From positions 1 through 38,952 of the forward strand of contig JBLNDI010000024.1 of the NCBI GenBank assembly GCA_050261495.1: a stretch of DNA of 38,952 bases, read 5' to 3'. Origin of the DNA: JBMNKL01 sp050261495 (GTDB taxonomy: Bacteria > Bacillota > Clostridia > Acetivibrionales > DTU013). The notes under the pieces were generated by a model that was not told the DNA's origin, searched no databases, and saw only the letters and a list, made by a program, of their open reading frames with translations. Shown here one piece after another: positions 22,839 to 30,135 of this stretch (positions are counted from its first letter, which is position 1; each line of letters opens with the position of its first letter). The position numbers and the translations under genes were made by a program.

Positions 22839-24158
22839 TCACCGGCATGATACAAGGCGTTTTGACGCCTTCACGGCTTCGTACCTGACCTTCTCCTCGT
22901 CAATTGTTTTAAGCTCCCGGTTTTCCATCAGGATATTGCCATCCACGATAACCGTATCAACATCGCTTCCTTGCACCGAATATGCAACGGCGGAATAAGG
23001 GTCGTTAAGCGGGCAAAGGTGTGGCTTGTCGGTATCGATCAAGACCAGGTCCGCTTTCATTCCCGCCTTCAATATCCCGGTCTCGTTTCCGAAACCGGCT
23101 GCCCTGGCCCCGTTTGCGGCAGCCATTGAAAAAACCTGCCTGGCGGAAACAAGCTCCGGGTTTTGTGCCACGCCTTTATGTATCAGCGCAGCCAGGTGCA
23201 TTTCTTCAAACATGTTCAGATTGTTATTGCTGGCCGCTCCATCCGTGCCGAGCGCAATCGTAACGCCGGCATCCAGCATTTCCGGCACCGGCGATATTCC
23301 GCTGCCGAGCTTCAGGTTGCTTGTAGGGTTGTGTACCGCGAAAACTCCATACCTTGCGAGTATTTCCATGTCATCCCGGGATACGTGGACCAGGTGCGCG
23401 CCAATTACCGGTACGTCAAAAATGCCCGTTTCGGCGCATATTTCAACAGGCGACTTGTTATAAGCATCAAAACTGTCCTTCCGTTCTTTTGCAGTTTCAA
23501 GAAGGTGTATATGTATGCCTGTATTGAGCTCTTTCGCAAATAAAGCGGAACGTTTCAGCGAATCAATGTCGAACAGGTAAGTCGAATGCACCTCGACATA
23601 TACCTTTATTCTCCCTTCCTCGCTGCCGTTCCAGGTTTTAAAATATCTCCGGCACTCTTCAAAAACATCTTTCGCCTTTAGTTCGCCATCCTCCATGTAA
23701 AAATCCAGCGGGCTCCTGGACAGATTAACCCTCAGCCCCGTACCTGCCATGGCTTGAGCTACATAGTCCATATGGAGGTACATGTCCGCAATCGTGGTGG
23801 TTCCGGACTTTATCATTTCGGCTGCGCCCAAAAGCGTGCCCCAGTACACGTCATCATCAGTCATCACGTTTTCCATCGGAAAAATTCTCTCAAAAAGCCA
23901 CTTGTGCAACGGAAGGTCGTCAGCGGCGTTTCGCATGATGGTCATCGCGGCATGCGTGTGGGCGTTTGCAAGCCCCGGCATGGCAAGCTTATGCCTGCCG
24001 CTTATTTTCCTGTCCGCTTTAAAATGCGCGGGCGCCTGCCCGGAAGGAGCAATAAAACATATCCTGCCATTTTCAATGCCGATATCAGCGTTTTTTACCG
24101 GGTCCGCCTGCTGATCGCCCGTCAAAAGAACATCCACGTTTTCAATAATTATATTCAT
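22839..24158 (-). CDS. mtaD: S-adenosylhomocysteine / 5'-methylthioadenosine deaminase (amidohydrolase)
   Basis: A 439-residue metal-dependent amidohydrolase that converts SAH, MTA or 5'-deoxyadenosine to the inosine forms. Metal ligands are H67 and H69 in LANAHTHAAM, the histidine in GIHIHLLET, the histidine near VIGAHLVHVS, and the aspartate in LGTDGAASNN. The strand HNPTSNLKLGSG and the C-terminal beta sandwich fit the TM0936/DadD type. ATG 24158 has GGAG 9 bases upstream; ATGs at 24167 and 24173 are in frame alternatives. It lies 46 bases after the SAH hydrolase, on the same strand, so the two probably work in sequence. Confidence 0.86.
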   Translation of the reverse strand: MNIIIENVDVLLTGDQQADPVKNADIGIENGRICFIAPSGQAPAHFKADRKISGRHKLAMPGLANAHTHAAMTIMRNAADDLPLHKWLFERIFPMENVMTDDDVYWGTLLGAAEMIKSGTTTIADMYLHMDYVAQAMAGTGLRVNLSRSPLDFYMEDGELKAKDVFEECRRYFKTWNGSEEGRIKVYVEVHSTYLFDIDSLKRSALFAKELNTGIHIHLLETAKERKDSFDAYNKSPVEICAETGIFDVPVIGAHLVHVSRDDMEILARYGVFAVHNPTSNLKLGSGISPVPEMLDAGVTIALGTDGAASNNNLNMFEEMHLAALIHKGVAQNPELVSARQVFSMAAANGARAAGFGNETGILKAGMKADLVLIDTDKPHLCPLNDPYSAVAYSVQGSDVDTVIVDGNILMENRELKTIDEEKVRYEAVKASKRLVSCR

Positions 24159-24204
24159 CCGGTCCATCTCCATTCATCCTTGCGAAGGTACTTGTTTCAT
24201 ACCG

Positions 24205-25467
24205 TCATGTCCCGCTCTGCCAAGATGCAAGATATTTAACCTGCTCTTCTGTCAGTACGTCAATGGTTATGCCCATGGATTCCAGCTTAAGCCTCGCAAT
24301 TTCATGGTCCAGTTCCCTGGGCATAACGTGAACCTTATTCTCCATCCTGCCGGCATTTTTCACGAGATATTCCGCTCCAAGGGCCTGGTTGGCAAAACTC
24401 ATATCCATTACGACCGCAGGGTGTCCCTCGGCCGCGGCAAGGTTGAGAAGCCTGCCCTCGGCAAGCAGGTACACCTTTCGCCCGTCCTTCATCGTGTATT
24501 CCTCGACAAATTTTCGGACAACCCTCTTTGAAACAGCCAGTCTTTCAAGTGCGTCAATATTGATTTCATCGTTGAAATGACCGGAATTTGCGATAATTAC
24601 GCCGTCCTTGGCGAGCTTTATATGCTTTTCGTCAACCACGTTCAAATTGCCGGTAACAGTTATAATAATATCGGCGAAACTCATGGCGTCTTCAAGCTTC
24701 ATAACCCTGAATCCGTCCATGACGGCTTCTATGGCCTTTACATGGTCGACCTCCGTTACAATGACGTTCGCGCCCATACCCTTCGCCCTCATTGCAAGAC
24801 CTTTTCCGCACCAGCCATAACCGCACACGACAAAGTTCTTCCCCGGAATCAGCACATTAGTGGCCCTCAACAATCCGTCGATCGTGCTTTGTCCCGTCCC
24901 GTACCTGTTGTCAAACAGGTGCTTGGTTTCGGATTCGTTAACAGCAATAATCGGTATTTTCAGCGCGCCGTCCTTCTCCATGCTCTTCAGGCGTATAACT
25001 CCCGTTGTCGTCTCCTCGGTGCCTCCAATGACATTTTTCAGGTACGAGTCGCCGTAATCCTTGTGCAGCAAACCCACAAGGTCGCAGCCGTCATCCTGTG
25101 TAATAACGGGTCCATGTTCGATAGCCGCCACAAGGTGTTTATAGTACGTTTCCCTGTCCTCTCCCTTTCTTGCAAAAACAGGAATGCCGTAATCCATGAC
25201 AAGCGACGCGGCGACATCGTCCTGGGTGGACAGAGGATTCGAAGCGCACAATACTACATCGGCGCCGCCTTCCTTCAGCGTCCGTACGAGGTTTGCGGTT
25301 TCAGTGGTCACGTGCAGGCAGCAGCTCATTTTTATGCCGGCTAGCGGTTTTTCTTTTGCAAACCTTTCCCTGATCATTTTTAAAACAGGCATCTGGTTGT
25401 CTGCCCATTCAATCCTCAATTTCCCTTCAGGTGCCAGTGTTTTGTCCTTTATATCACACTTTACCAT
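24205..25467 (-). CDS. ahcY: Adenosylhomocysteinase-family hydrolase (archaeal/Thermotoga type, possibly acts on S-inosylhomocysteine)
   Basis: A 420-residue NAD-dependent hydrolase that splits SAH, or its deaminated form SIH, into homocysteine and a nucleoside. It shows CCLHVTTETANL near the N-terminus, GGTEETTTGVIRL, the KHLFDNRYGTGQSTIDG region with the catalytic Lys and Asp, and the Rossmann segment VVCGYGWCGKGLAMRAKGMGA that marks the archaeal/Thermotoga branch. The C-terminus lacks the KxxxYRY tail of bacterial/eukaryotic SAH hydrolases, as in S-inosylhomocysteine hydrolase. A GGAGG lies 9 bases before ATG 25467. An SAH deaminase follows directly. Confidence 0.88.
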   Translation of the reverse strand: MVKCDIKDKTLAPEGKLRIEWADNQMPVLKMIRERFAKEKPLAGIKMSCCLHVTTETANLVRTLKEGGADVVLCASNPLSTQDDVAASLVMDYGIPVFARKGEDRETYYKHLVAAIEHGPVITQDDGCDLVGLLHKDYGDSYLKNVIGGTEETTTGVIRLKSMEKDGALKIPIIAVNESETKHLFDNRYGTGQSTIDGLLRATNVLIPGKNFVVCGYGWCGKGLAMRAKGMGANVIVTEVDHVKAIEAVMDGFRVMKLEDAMSFADIIITVTGNLNVVDEKHIKLAKDGVIIANSGHFNDEINIDALERLAVSKRVVRKFVEEYTMKDGRKVYLLAEGRLLNLAAAEGHPAVVMDMSFANQALGAEYLVKNAGRMENKVHVMPRELDHEIARLKLESMGITIDVLTEEQVKYLASWQSGT

Positions 25468-25589
25468 CGAACATTACCTCCAAAATTTTGCGTTTTTATT
25501 GTATATTATCATCGCCGTTTAGTTTTTCCCATGCGCCTTGCGGTATATGCGCCGCAGCTTACTATCCCCCCGGCTCCCTATCCCTTCAA

Positions 25590-26408
25590 TTATTCTATTT
25601 CATTCCTTTTCTTCGCTATCAAGATGAAAATGCCTTCGTGTATTTTTTTCCCGGAATCCTTTCTTTCGATAACATCAAGTGCAAGGATACTAAAGCCGCA
25701 CTTTGTAAACCATTCATATATTTCTTTTTGGGTAAATCCCTGCCACGCATCATGCATTTTTTCGGAAAATTCCCTGTTGCCATGCTTGTTCAGGTCGGCT
25801 AGGAAAAAAACGCCGCCGGGCTTTAAAACCCTGTACGCCTCTTTTATGGCCATTACAGGTTCGTCAATATGGTGAAGAAACATATTCGCGCATACAATAT
25901 CCGCGCTCTGGTCGGCCAGCGGCGTATCGCATCCGTCCGATATTATTGTCCTGATATTTGTCAGGCCTTGTTTCGCCGCTTTTTTGGAAAGCTCCTCCAG
26001 CATCGCTCCTGAAATATCTATTGCTATTACGGATCCCACATGAGGGGAAACTGTGCGTGAAAGATAACCGTCTCCGGCGCCCAGGTCCACCAATGTCATG
26101 TTGTTTTTCAAAATCCCGGCGCCAAGGAGCCTGTCGACGACTTCATTGTCGAAATGGCAGTCGCTGCGTATTGATTCCCATTCCGTCGCCACGCGATCGA
26201 AAAATTCCCTGGTGTCGCTCTCGCTTGAGGAGTACTGCTGTGAATCACCGGATGACAGCCATTCTATCAGGGCCTTTCTGCTGAAACGCCATTCCCTTCC
26301 TATTTTCCTTGCAGGAACTTTTTCCTCTCTCAAAAGCTTAATAAACGTCTTGATGCTGACATTGAACAATTCGGCGGCTTCTTCCATGTTGAGGATTTCT
26401 TTTTCCAC
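25590..26408 (-). CDS. Fusion of excisionase-type HTH with a class I SAM methyltransferase, putative regulator
   Basis: A 272-residue two-domain protein. Residues 1-55 form an HTH_17/excisionase-type DNA-binding domain (NMEEAAELFNVSIKTFIKLL, wing ARKIGREWRFSRKALIEWL). From about 70 on there is a Rossmann methyltransferase: motif I VDLGAGDGYLSRTV, motif II AIDISGAMLEEL, the ANMFLHHIDEP strand and post-motif VLKPGGVFFLADLN. It lies just upstream of the SAH hydrolase-deaminase genes on the same strand. ArsR-methyltransferase regulators of SAM-cycle genes are known elsewhere, so a SAM/SAH-sensing regulator is a reasonable inference. GTG 26408 follows AAGGAG by 11 bases, so that start is moderately supported. 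Confidence 0.8.
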   Translation of the reverse strand: MEKEILNMEEAAELFNVSIKTFIKLLREEKVPARKIGREWRFSRKALIEWLSSGDSQQYSSSESDTREFFDRVATEWESIRSDCHFDNEVVDRLLGAGILKNNMTLVDLGAGDGYLSRTVSPHVGSVIAIDISGAMLEELSKKAAKQGLTNIRTIISDGCDTPLADQSADIVCANMFLHHIDEPVMAIKEAYRVLKPGGVFFLADLNKHGNREFSEKMHDAWQGFTQKEIYEWFTKCGFSILALDVIERKDSGKKIHEGIFILIAKKRNEIE

Positions 26409-26555
26409 TTAAAGACCATCTCCTTGTATTGTCCCGGTATCACCGGGTCCCGCAAACGGTTTTCCAATTACCTCTTTTACCCTCTTTGCCTCACCCTGCT
26501 TCGGCTTCTTTTTGTTCTCCTTTTTCTTCTTCTTTTCTACTCTGCTCCCTTTCAA
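26409..26555 (-). CDS. Possible small lysine-rich protein upstream of the HTH-methyltransferase
   Basis: A 48-residue frame with a lysine-rich N-terminal half (KGSRVEKKKKKENKKKPKQG) ends with its stop codon directly against the GTG start of the HTH-methyltransferase. AGGAGG precedes TTG 26555 by only one base, which is too close, so initiation is doubtful. It may instead be a purine-rich leader. On plus this region appears as a pyrimidine-rich tract. No family is recognised. Confidence 0.22.
   Translation of the reverse strand: MKGSRVEKKKKKENKKKPKQGEAKRVKEVIGKPFAGPGDTGTIQGDGL
26433..26447. promoter_or_regulatory. Short perfect dyad near the HTH-methyltransferase start
   Basis: CCCGGT-ATC-ACCGGG forms a 6-bp stem 25 bases upstream of the GTG start, between the possible leader frame and the ribosome binding site. 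Position and symmetry suit an autoregulatory operator or translational hairpin. Confidence 0.35.
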
Positions 26556-26765
26556 TCCTCCTGCCTTAATCAGCCCTGCTTGACCGTGTTCCTCGGATCA
26601 TAATGAAGAATGGGACATCCTTGCATGGCCTGCCCCATTCATTCTATACCATTCTACTGGAATTATCAACACTTAATTACAATCATTCTGCCCGCAACTT
26701 CGCTTTTACAATAACCATTTACATTTCCCGTTTGCCTGGGACATACGTTCAGCCCGGGAGCATGA

Positions 26766-26880
26766 GGTCAACAGTGAGGATAGGGTCGACCGGAAGCGCA
26801 ATTTAACCGAGATCAAGGGTCAACCGGGAGCCAGGTCAGCCGGTATGAAAGCCAACCGGGAATGCATGGTCAAACAGGCC
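26766..26880. repeat. Degenerate array of about seven 16-18 base units (GGTCAACCGG-like)
   Basis: Units begin near 26766, 26784, 26802, 26818, 26834, 26850 and 26868. The best copies are GGGTCAACCGGGAGC at 26817 and GGGTCGACCGGAAGC at 26783. The array occupies the 3' side of the purine nucleoside phosphorylase gene and overlaps its stop. The rest of the gap 26556-26765 shows no gene. Confidence 0.45.
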
Positions 26881-27730
26881 AGCGGGCTATAATTTCATTA
26901 ACCAACCTTGTAAAACTATTTTCTGCTATTCTAGCAGTATATATTACTTCTTCGTGGTCAGGCGGCCGCTCTGCCATTCCCGCCGCCATATTCGTTATGC
27001 ACGATATCCCCATGACTCTCATGCCGCAATGGCGTGCAGTAATTACCTCCGGCACGGTAGACATGCCCACCGCGTCGGCTCCAAGCACGCGCAGCGCCCT
27101 GATTTCAGCCGGTGTTTCGAACATGGGTCCTTGCATAAAAGCATATATCCCTTTTTTCAACGGTATACCGATTTCATTTGCGGTCTTCAGGGCTATTTTT
27201 ACCAGGCCGGGGTCATATGCGCCGCACATGTCCGGGAACCTGACGCCGAATTCGTCCAGGTTCCTTCCCCTCAACGGCGATGGTGCAAAAAAGCTTATGT
27301 GATCGGTTATTATCATCAGGTTTCCCGGCCTGAAATCCGCATTTATCGCGCCCGCCGCATTTGTAACAAGCAGGTTGGATATGCCGAGCAGTTTGAAAAC
27401 CCTTATATGAAATACAACCTGCGATATATCGTAGCCCTCGTAATAATGGAAACGCCCTTTCATAACCAGTACGCGCTTTCCTGCCAACAAACCGCTTACC
27501 AGCTTTCCTGCATGCCCCTCAACGGTTGTGCGGGGAAAACCGGGTATGGAGGCATAATCGATCTCCACGGCATCCTTCAAAGCGTCTGCAATCGGGCCAA
27601 GCCCCGAGCCGAGTACAATACCAATCTGCGGCTTATCTTTCTGCGGCTTTTCCACAGCATGCTCCCGTATATATCCGGCAGCCATCCGTATACTTTCAAT
27701 CTCTATATTTTTCATGCCAAAATCATTCAT
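26870..27730 (-). CDS. Purine nucleoside phosphorylase (trimeric PNP/MTAP family)
   Basis: A 286-residue class II nucleoside phosphorylase: purine nucleoside plus phosphate gives free base and ribose 1-phosphate. It has the family motifs VLGSGLGPIAD near residue 39, GFPRTTVEGHAG with the phosphate-binding histidine, MKGRFHYYEGY, LLVTNAAGAIN, the MQGPMFETPAEIRAL segment with the substrate glutamate, and VGMSTVPEVITARHCGM followed by CITNMAAG with the purine-contacting asparagine. This matches PunA/DeoD-II, not MTAP-specific signatures. ATG 27730 has GAGAGG upstream; ATG 27715 is a weaker alternative. It may remove inosine or adenosine released downstream. Confidence 0.92.
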   Translation of the reverse strand: MNDFGMKNIEIESIRMAAGYIREHAVEKPQKDKPQIGIVLGSGLGPIADALKDAVEIDYASIPGFPRTTVEGHAGKLVSGLLAGKRVLVMKGRFHYYEGYDISQVVFHIRVFKLLGISNLLVTNAAGAINADFRPGNLMIITDHISFFAPSPLRGRNLDEFGVRFPDMCGAYDPGLVKIALKTANEIGIPLKKGIYAFMQGPMFETPAEIRALRVLGADAVGMSTVPEVITARHCGMRVMGISCITNMAAGMAERPPDHEEVIYTARIAENSFTRLVNEIIARWPV

Positions 27731-27804
27731 CGTCCTCTCATCCGTCCTGTCATTTGTCCTTTTTTATGTTCTCTCATCCGTCTTGTCGTCCTGTCATCCG
27801 TCCT

Positions 27805-27833
27805 GTTATTTGCCCATTTATCCATCATGTCAA
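27805..27833 (-). promoter_or_regulatory. Possible promoter of the purine nucleoside phosphorylase gene
   Basis: On the minus strand a perfect TTGACA (plus 27828-27833), a 17-base spacer and a weak AATAAC (plus 27805-27810). The 5' leader that follows consists of repeats of GACGGATGA and AGGAC, several of which resemble ribosome binding sites. Confidence 0.45.
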
Positions 27834-27902
27834 CTCCCCGGCGCTTCAGACCGGGATTTTTTATATGATTTAGCCGGAGTTCCCGGAGAGCAGCCAAGAC
27901 AT

Positions 27903-28919
27903 TTACATACCTGCATCGACCTGGATTTCAGCCACTTTTCCTTCCGAGACAACAATCGTCAACAACTCATAACCGTCATAACAATATCCCCAGATTCCGT
28001 CTTCCTTGATTGACGGCTCGCCATACAATTCAAGAATCCGTTCTTCGCCGTCTCCTGTTTTCAAGCCCCTTGGAGTCGCATATTCCGGACTTGTGACATT
28101 AATCGTGTAAACAACATTATCTACAATATATACCTGTGTATTGTCCGGGAAAAACAGCGTTTTGGCCTGCAAACCCTCATATTCGTCCACAATCTCATGC
28201 TCAGGCTCTTGTCCCATGACTGCAAGCAACTCTTCATATGACATATCGATCCTGATATTGCCCAACTGCAGGTCGTCAAGCGTAATTGCGTTATTGCTGT
28301 CAAGGCCTTTTCCGTAGCTCTCCCTGGTTATCCTTATGCTTTCTGCCATGTAATTTAGTTTTTCCTCGTTGATTTTTTTCCATTCGGGGTCTTTCTCGGC
28401 ATTTATATGCAAAACTATATAGCTGTCGCCATCAACGCGCACAAAATATGATTCGTTCTCGGACACATTCACCTGTTTACCGATCCATCCGTCCCTGTAA
28501 GCAAAATCCGACACACTGCCTCCGCTGCCTGCCAGGCCGGCATAAAATTCTTCTTCAGGTTTATCCTGCATAACGCCGTAAATCTTTATTTCGACATTGT
28601 CGTTTCCCGGCAATATATCGTAGACAGACCCGTCTTCCGAGTTATCGACGGCTTTCCAGTCAACAGGAATATCAAACCAGAAATCATACAGTTCGTTATT
28701 TCCGGTTTTATACCCATCGTCATAAGTCGGATAAAACTTGATTTCTCCCTCCTGCGTTTTGGCAACGCTTTCGCTTATCCCGGGGAAAGCGGCATCCTTT
28801 TCTTCCCCGTTATTGCCTTCGTTGCCGCCGTTAAAGCCATTAATACCATCAACACCCTTTATGGAGCACCCGGCCAGCAGCAGGCAAAGAAAAATGACCG
28901 GCAAAATTATTCTTCTCAT
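27903..28919 (-). CDS. Secreted lipoprotein of unknown function
   Basis: A 338-residue exported protein with a type II signal peptide: basic start MRR, hydrophobic core, and the lipobox LLAGC with the lipidated C18. A glycine/asparagine-rich spacer (GFNGGNEGNNGEE) follows. The mature part has two parts: a PsbP/MOG-like-looking beta domain around FWFDIPVDWKAVDNSEDG, and a C-terminal SmpA-like segment (IRIDMSYEELLAVMGQEP, later EERILELYGEPS). This places it on the outer face of the membrane. GTGAGG lies before ATG 28919. Function is not known. Confidence 0.75.
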   Translation of the reverse strand: MRRIILPVIFLCLLLAGCSIKGVDGINGFNGGNEGNNGEEKDAAFPGISESVAKTQEGEIKFYPTYDDGYKTGNNELYDFWFDIPVDWKAVDNSEDGSVYDILPGNDNVEIKIYGVMQDKPEEEFYAGLAGSGGSVSDFAYRDGWIGKQVNVSENESYFVRVDGDSYIVLHINAEKDPEWKKINEEKLNYMAESIRITRESYGKGLDSNNAITLDDLQLGNIRIDMSYEELLAVMGQEPEHEIVDEYEGLQAKTLFFPDNTQVYIVDNVVYTINVTSPEYATPRGLKTGDGEERILELYGEPSIKEDGIWGYCYDGYELLTIVVSEGKVAEIQVDAGM

Positions 28920-29130
28920 ATATGTAAAACCTCACTTCCGCCGAAGCTTGACGCAGCAAATATACTAAAACCCTTTAATGAAAGCGTCTTCATTTTTTAT
29001 TTTATCATATACTGTTGAAATATGATAGTTTACCTTTGGCAAATGCTGCCGACGTCAAAACGCCGCACATTTTCAGAAGAAATCCATTTTTGCTGGTAGA
29101 GAACAAAAGTATTGTAACCGGGTTCACTAC

Positions 29131-29157
29131 TTAACTGGTCAAATTCGACCAGGTTAA
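29131..29157. promoter_or_regulatory. Imperfect 27-base dyad between lipoprotein gene and tRNA-Val
   Basis: TTAACTGGTC (29131-29140), spacer AAATTC, and GACCAGGTTAA (29147-29157) form an operator-like inverted repeat with one unpaired base. The rest of 28920-29189 has no gene. Confidence 0.35.
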
Positions 29158-29189
29158 CCTCCGGACAATCAATTTACACATCTGCTGCT

Positions 29190-29226
29190 AAAAAGTACAG
29201 GCCTGCCGCTGTATCAACGACAGGCC
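29190..29226 (-). terminator. Terminator of tRNA-Val
   Basis: On the minus strand a 9-bp stem (plus 29200-29208 with 29218-29226, one wobble pair) is followed by TGTACTTTTTAG. It begins 6 bases after the tRNA CCA end. Confidence 0.75.
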
Positions 29227-29232
29227 ATATCC

Positions 29233-29307
29233 TGGTGGGGAATACTGGATTCGAACCAGTGACTTCTACCGTGTGAAGATAGCACTCTCCCGCTGAGTTA
29301 ATCCCCC
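29233..29307 (-). tRNA. tRNA-Val(CAC)
   Basis: A complete cloverleaf: acceptor GGGGGAT with ATTCCCC (one G-U), D arm CTC..GAG, anticodon stem CTATC/GGTAG around the loop TTCACAC (anticodon CAC, reading GTG), T arm CACTGG TTCGAAT CCAGT, and encoded CCA at 29233-29235. Promoter and terminator are both visible. Confidence 0.93.
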
Positions 29308-29365
29308 GCGTTATTTCCGAAAAGTATCCGTTTCGCGGATAAATTGCTCTCACTTGATAAATACA

Positions 29366-29394
29366 ATATAACATAGTTTATAAGCGGATTTCAA
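29366..29394 (-). promoter_or_regulatory. Promoter of tRNA-Val
   Basis: On the minus strand TTGAAA (plus 29389-29394), 17 bases, TTATAT (plus 29366-29371), about 60 bases before the mature tRNA. Confidence 0.65.
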
Positions 29395-29466
29395 GTCTCT
29401 TTTCAAAAGAAGATATCCTAATATATGGAAAATCTAAATCTAAAAAATAATCGTAAAATAGTCGTA

Positions 29467-29489
29467 ATTACCGGAAAATTATCGGTAAT
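29467..29489 (-). terminator. Weak hairpin between the structured element and tRNA-Val
   Basis: ATTACCG (29467-29473) pairs with CGGTAAT (29483-29489). Reading minus it is followed by a T-rich but interrupted tract ending in TTTTTT near 29441-29446. It could end a minus-strand RNA from the structured element. Confidence 0.3.
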
Positions 29490-29522
29490 GCAAGGCGCAT
29501 TCACATGACCCGTAAAGAACGT

Positions 29523-30111
29523 GCGGGCATGGTGCAAATTAAGACATCGCGTGAAGGAATACTGAAGGCTGTTTGCTTTGACGATGGGCGAATGCGGTAC
29601 TGGGAGCCGTAACCTGCACCACGGATGGTGCAGGCGCGCGATAAATCGGCAGATAAGGCGGCTTGCATGGGGCGCGGGCAATTGACATCATGTGGACGAA
29701 TGGTTGCAGGGTGTTTGTCCTGGTGAAACTTGAACGCGGAACCCCTAAGGAATACCCGTAATACTTCGGCATGGACGCCGAAGTCGCTTGTCCTGAGCCA
29801 CGGATGGTGAATGACAAGCGCCCGCGTTGAAGTGAAACAGGACAATACAGCCTGCCCATGAGGGAGCCTGATGTCAAATTGCCCGTACCCCATGCAGTCT
29901 GCTCTATCCGCTTAATTCATCCGCGCCCGCATGAGGACGAGTCAATACATTACAACCTGCTCATGACGGAACCTGATGTCATATTTGTGCTGTTTCCGCT
30001 TGCTCTTATACAGGCATATGCGCTGGAGTCGCTCGGAGGTTTCATACGATGCCTTGACCTGCACCCGCATGCAATCCGCCGTCCTGATGGTCAAATTTGC
30101 ACCATGCCCGC
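29523..30111 (-). ncRNA. 589-bp structured non-coding element with 18-bp terminal inverted repeats (large RNA or MITE-like)
   Basis: The ends GCGGGCATGGTGCAAATT (29523-29540) and its exact complement (30094-30111) bound a region dense in nested stems. These are: 29613-29621/29626-29634 (9 bp); 29664-29672/29888-29896 (9 bp) stacked through a 3x3 loop on 29676-29690/29869-29884 (15 bp, one bulge); 29706-29710/29851-29855; 29715-29722/29838-29845 (8 bp); 29728-29739/29822-29833 (11 bp, one G-G); and inside them two adjacent hairpins, 29763-29770/29777-29784 and 29785-29792/29813-29820. Both CGGA tips read TCCG on minus, a UNCG-like loop, which favours minus. The only open frames are shadows. 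Length and layout recall large ornate RNAs such as OLE or ROOL; no match is proved. Confidence 0.42.
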
Positions 30112-30135
30112 CCGTCTCGATGATTTTGGGGGTTG

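Noticed and set aside
25468..25589. Possible SAM or SAH riboswitch upstream of the SAH hydrolase
   Set aside because: I looked for the S-box and SAH-motif cores and saw only a short TGCGG/CCGCA stem; nothing matches a known SAM-cycle riboswitch.
29501..29893. Open frame of 130 residues on minus (and others at 29418-29681, 29539-29877 and 29858-30466) across the structured element
   Set aside because: No ribosome binding sites, odd composition, and the DNA is explained by nested inverted repeats; overlapping open frames on both strands are typical of structured or GC-balanced non-coding DNA.
29523..30111. Insertion sequence with transposase
   Set aside because: Despite terminal inverted repeats there is no transposase frame, and no clear target duplication flanks the ends; only a non-autonomous MITE remains possible.
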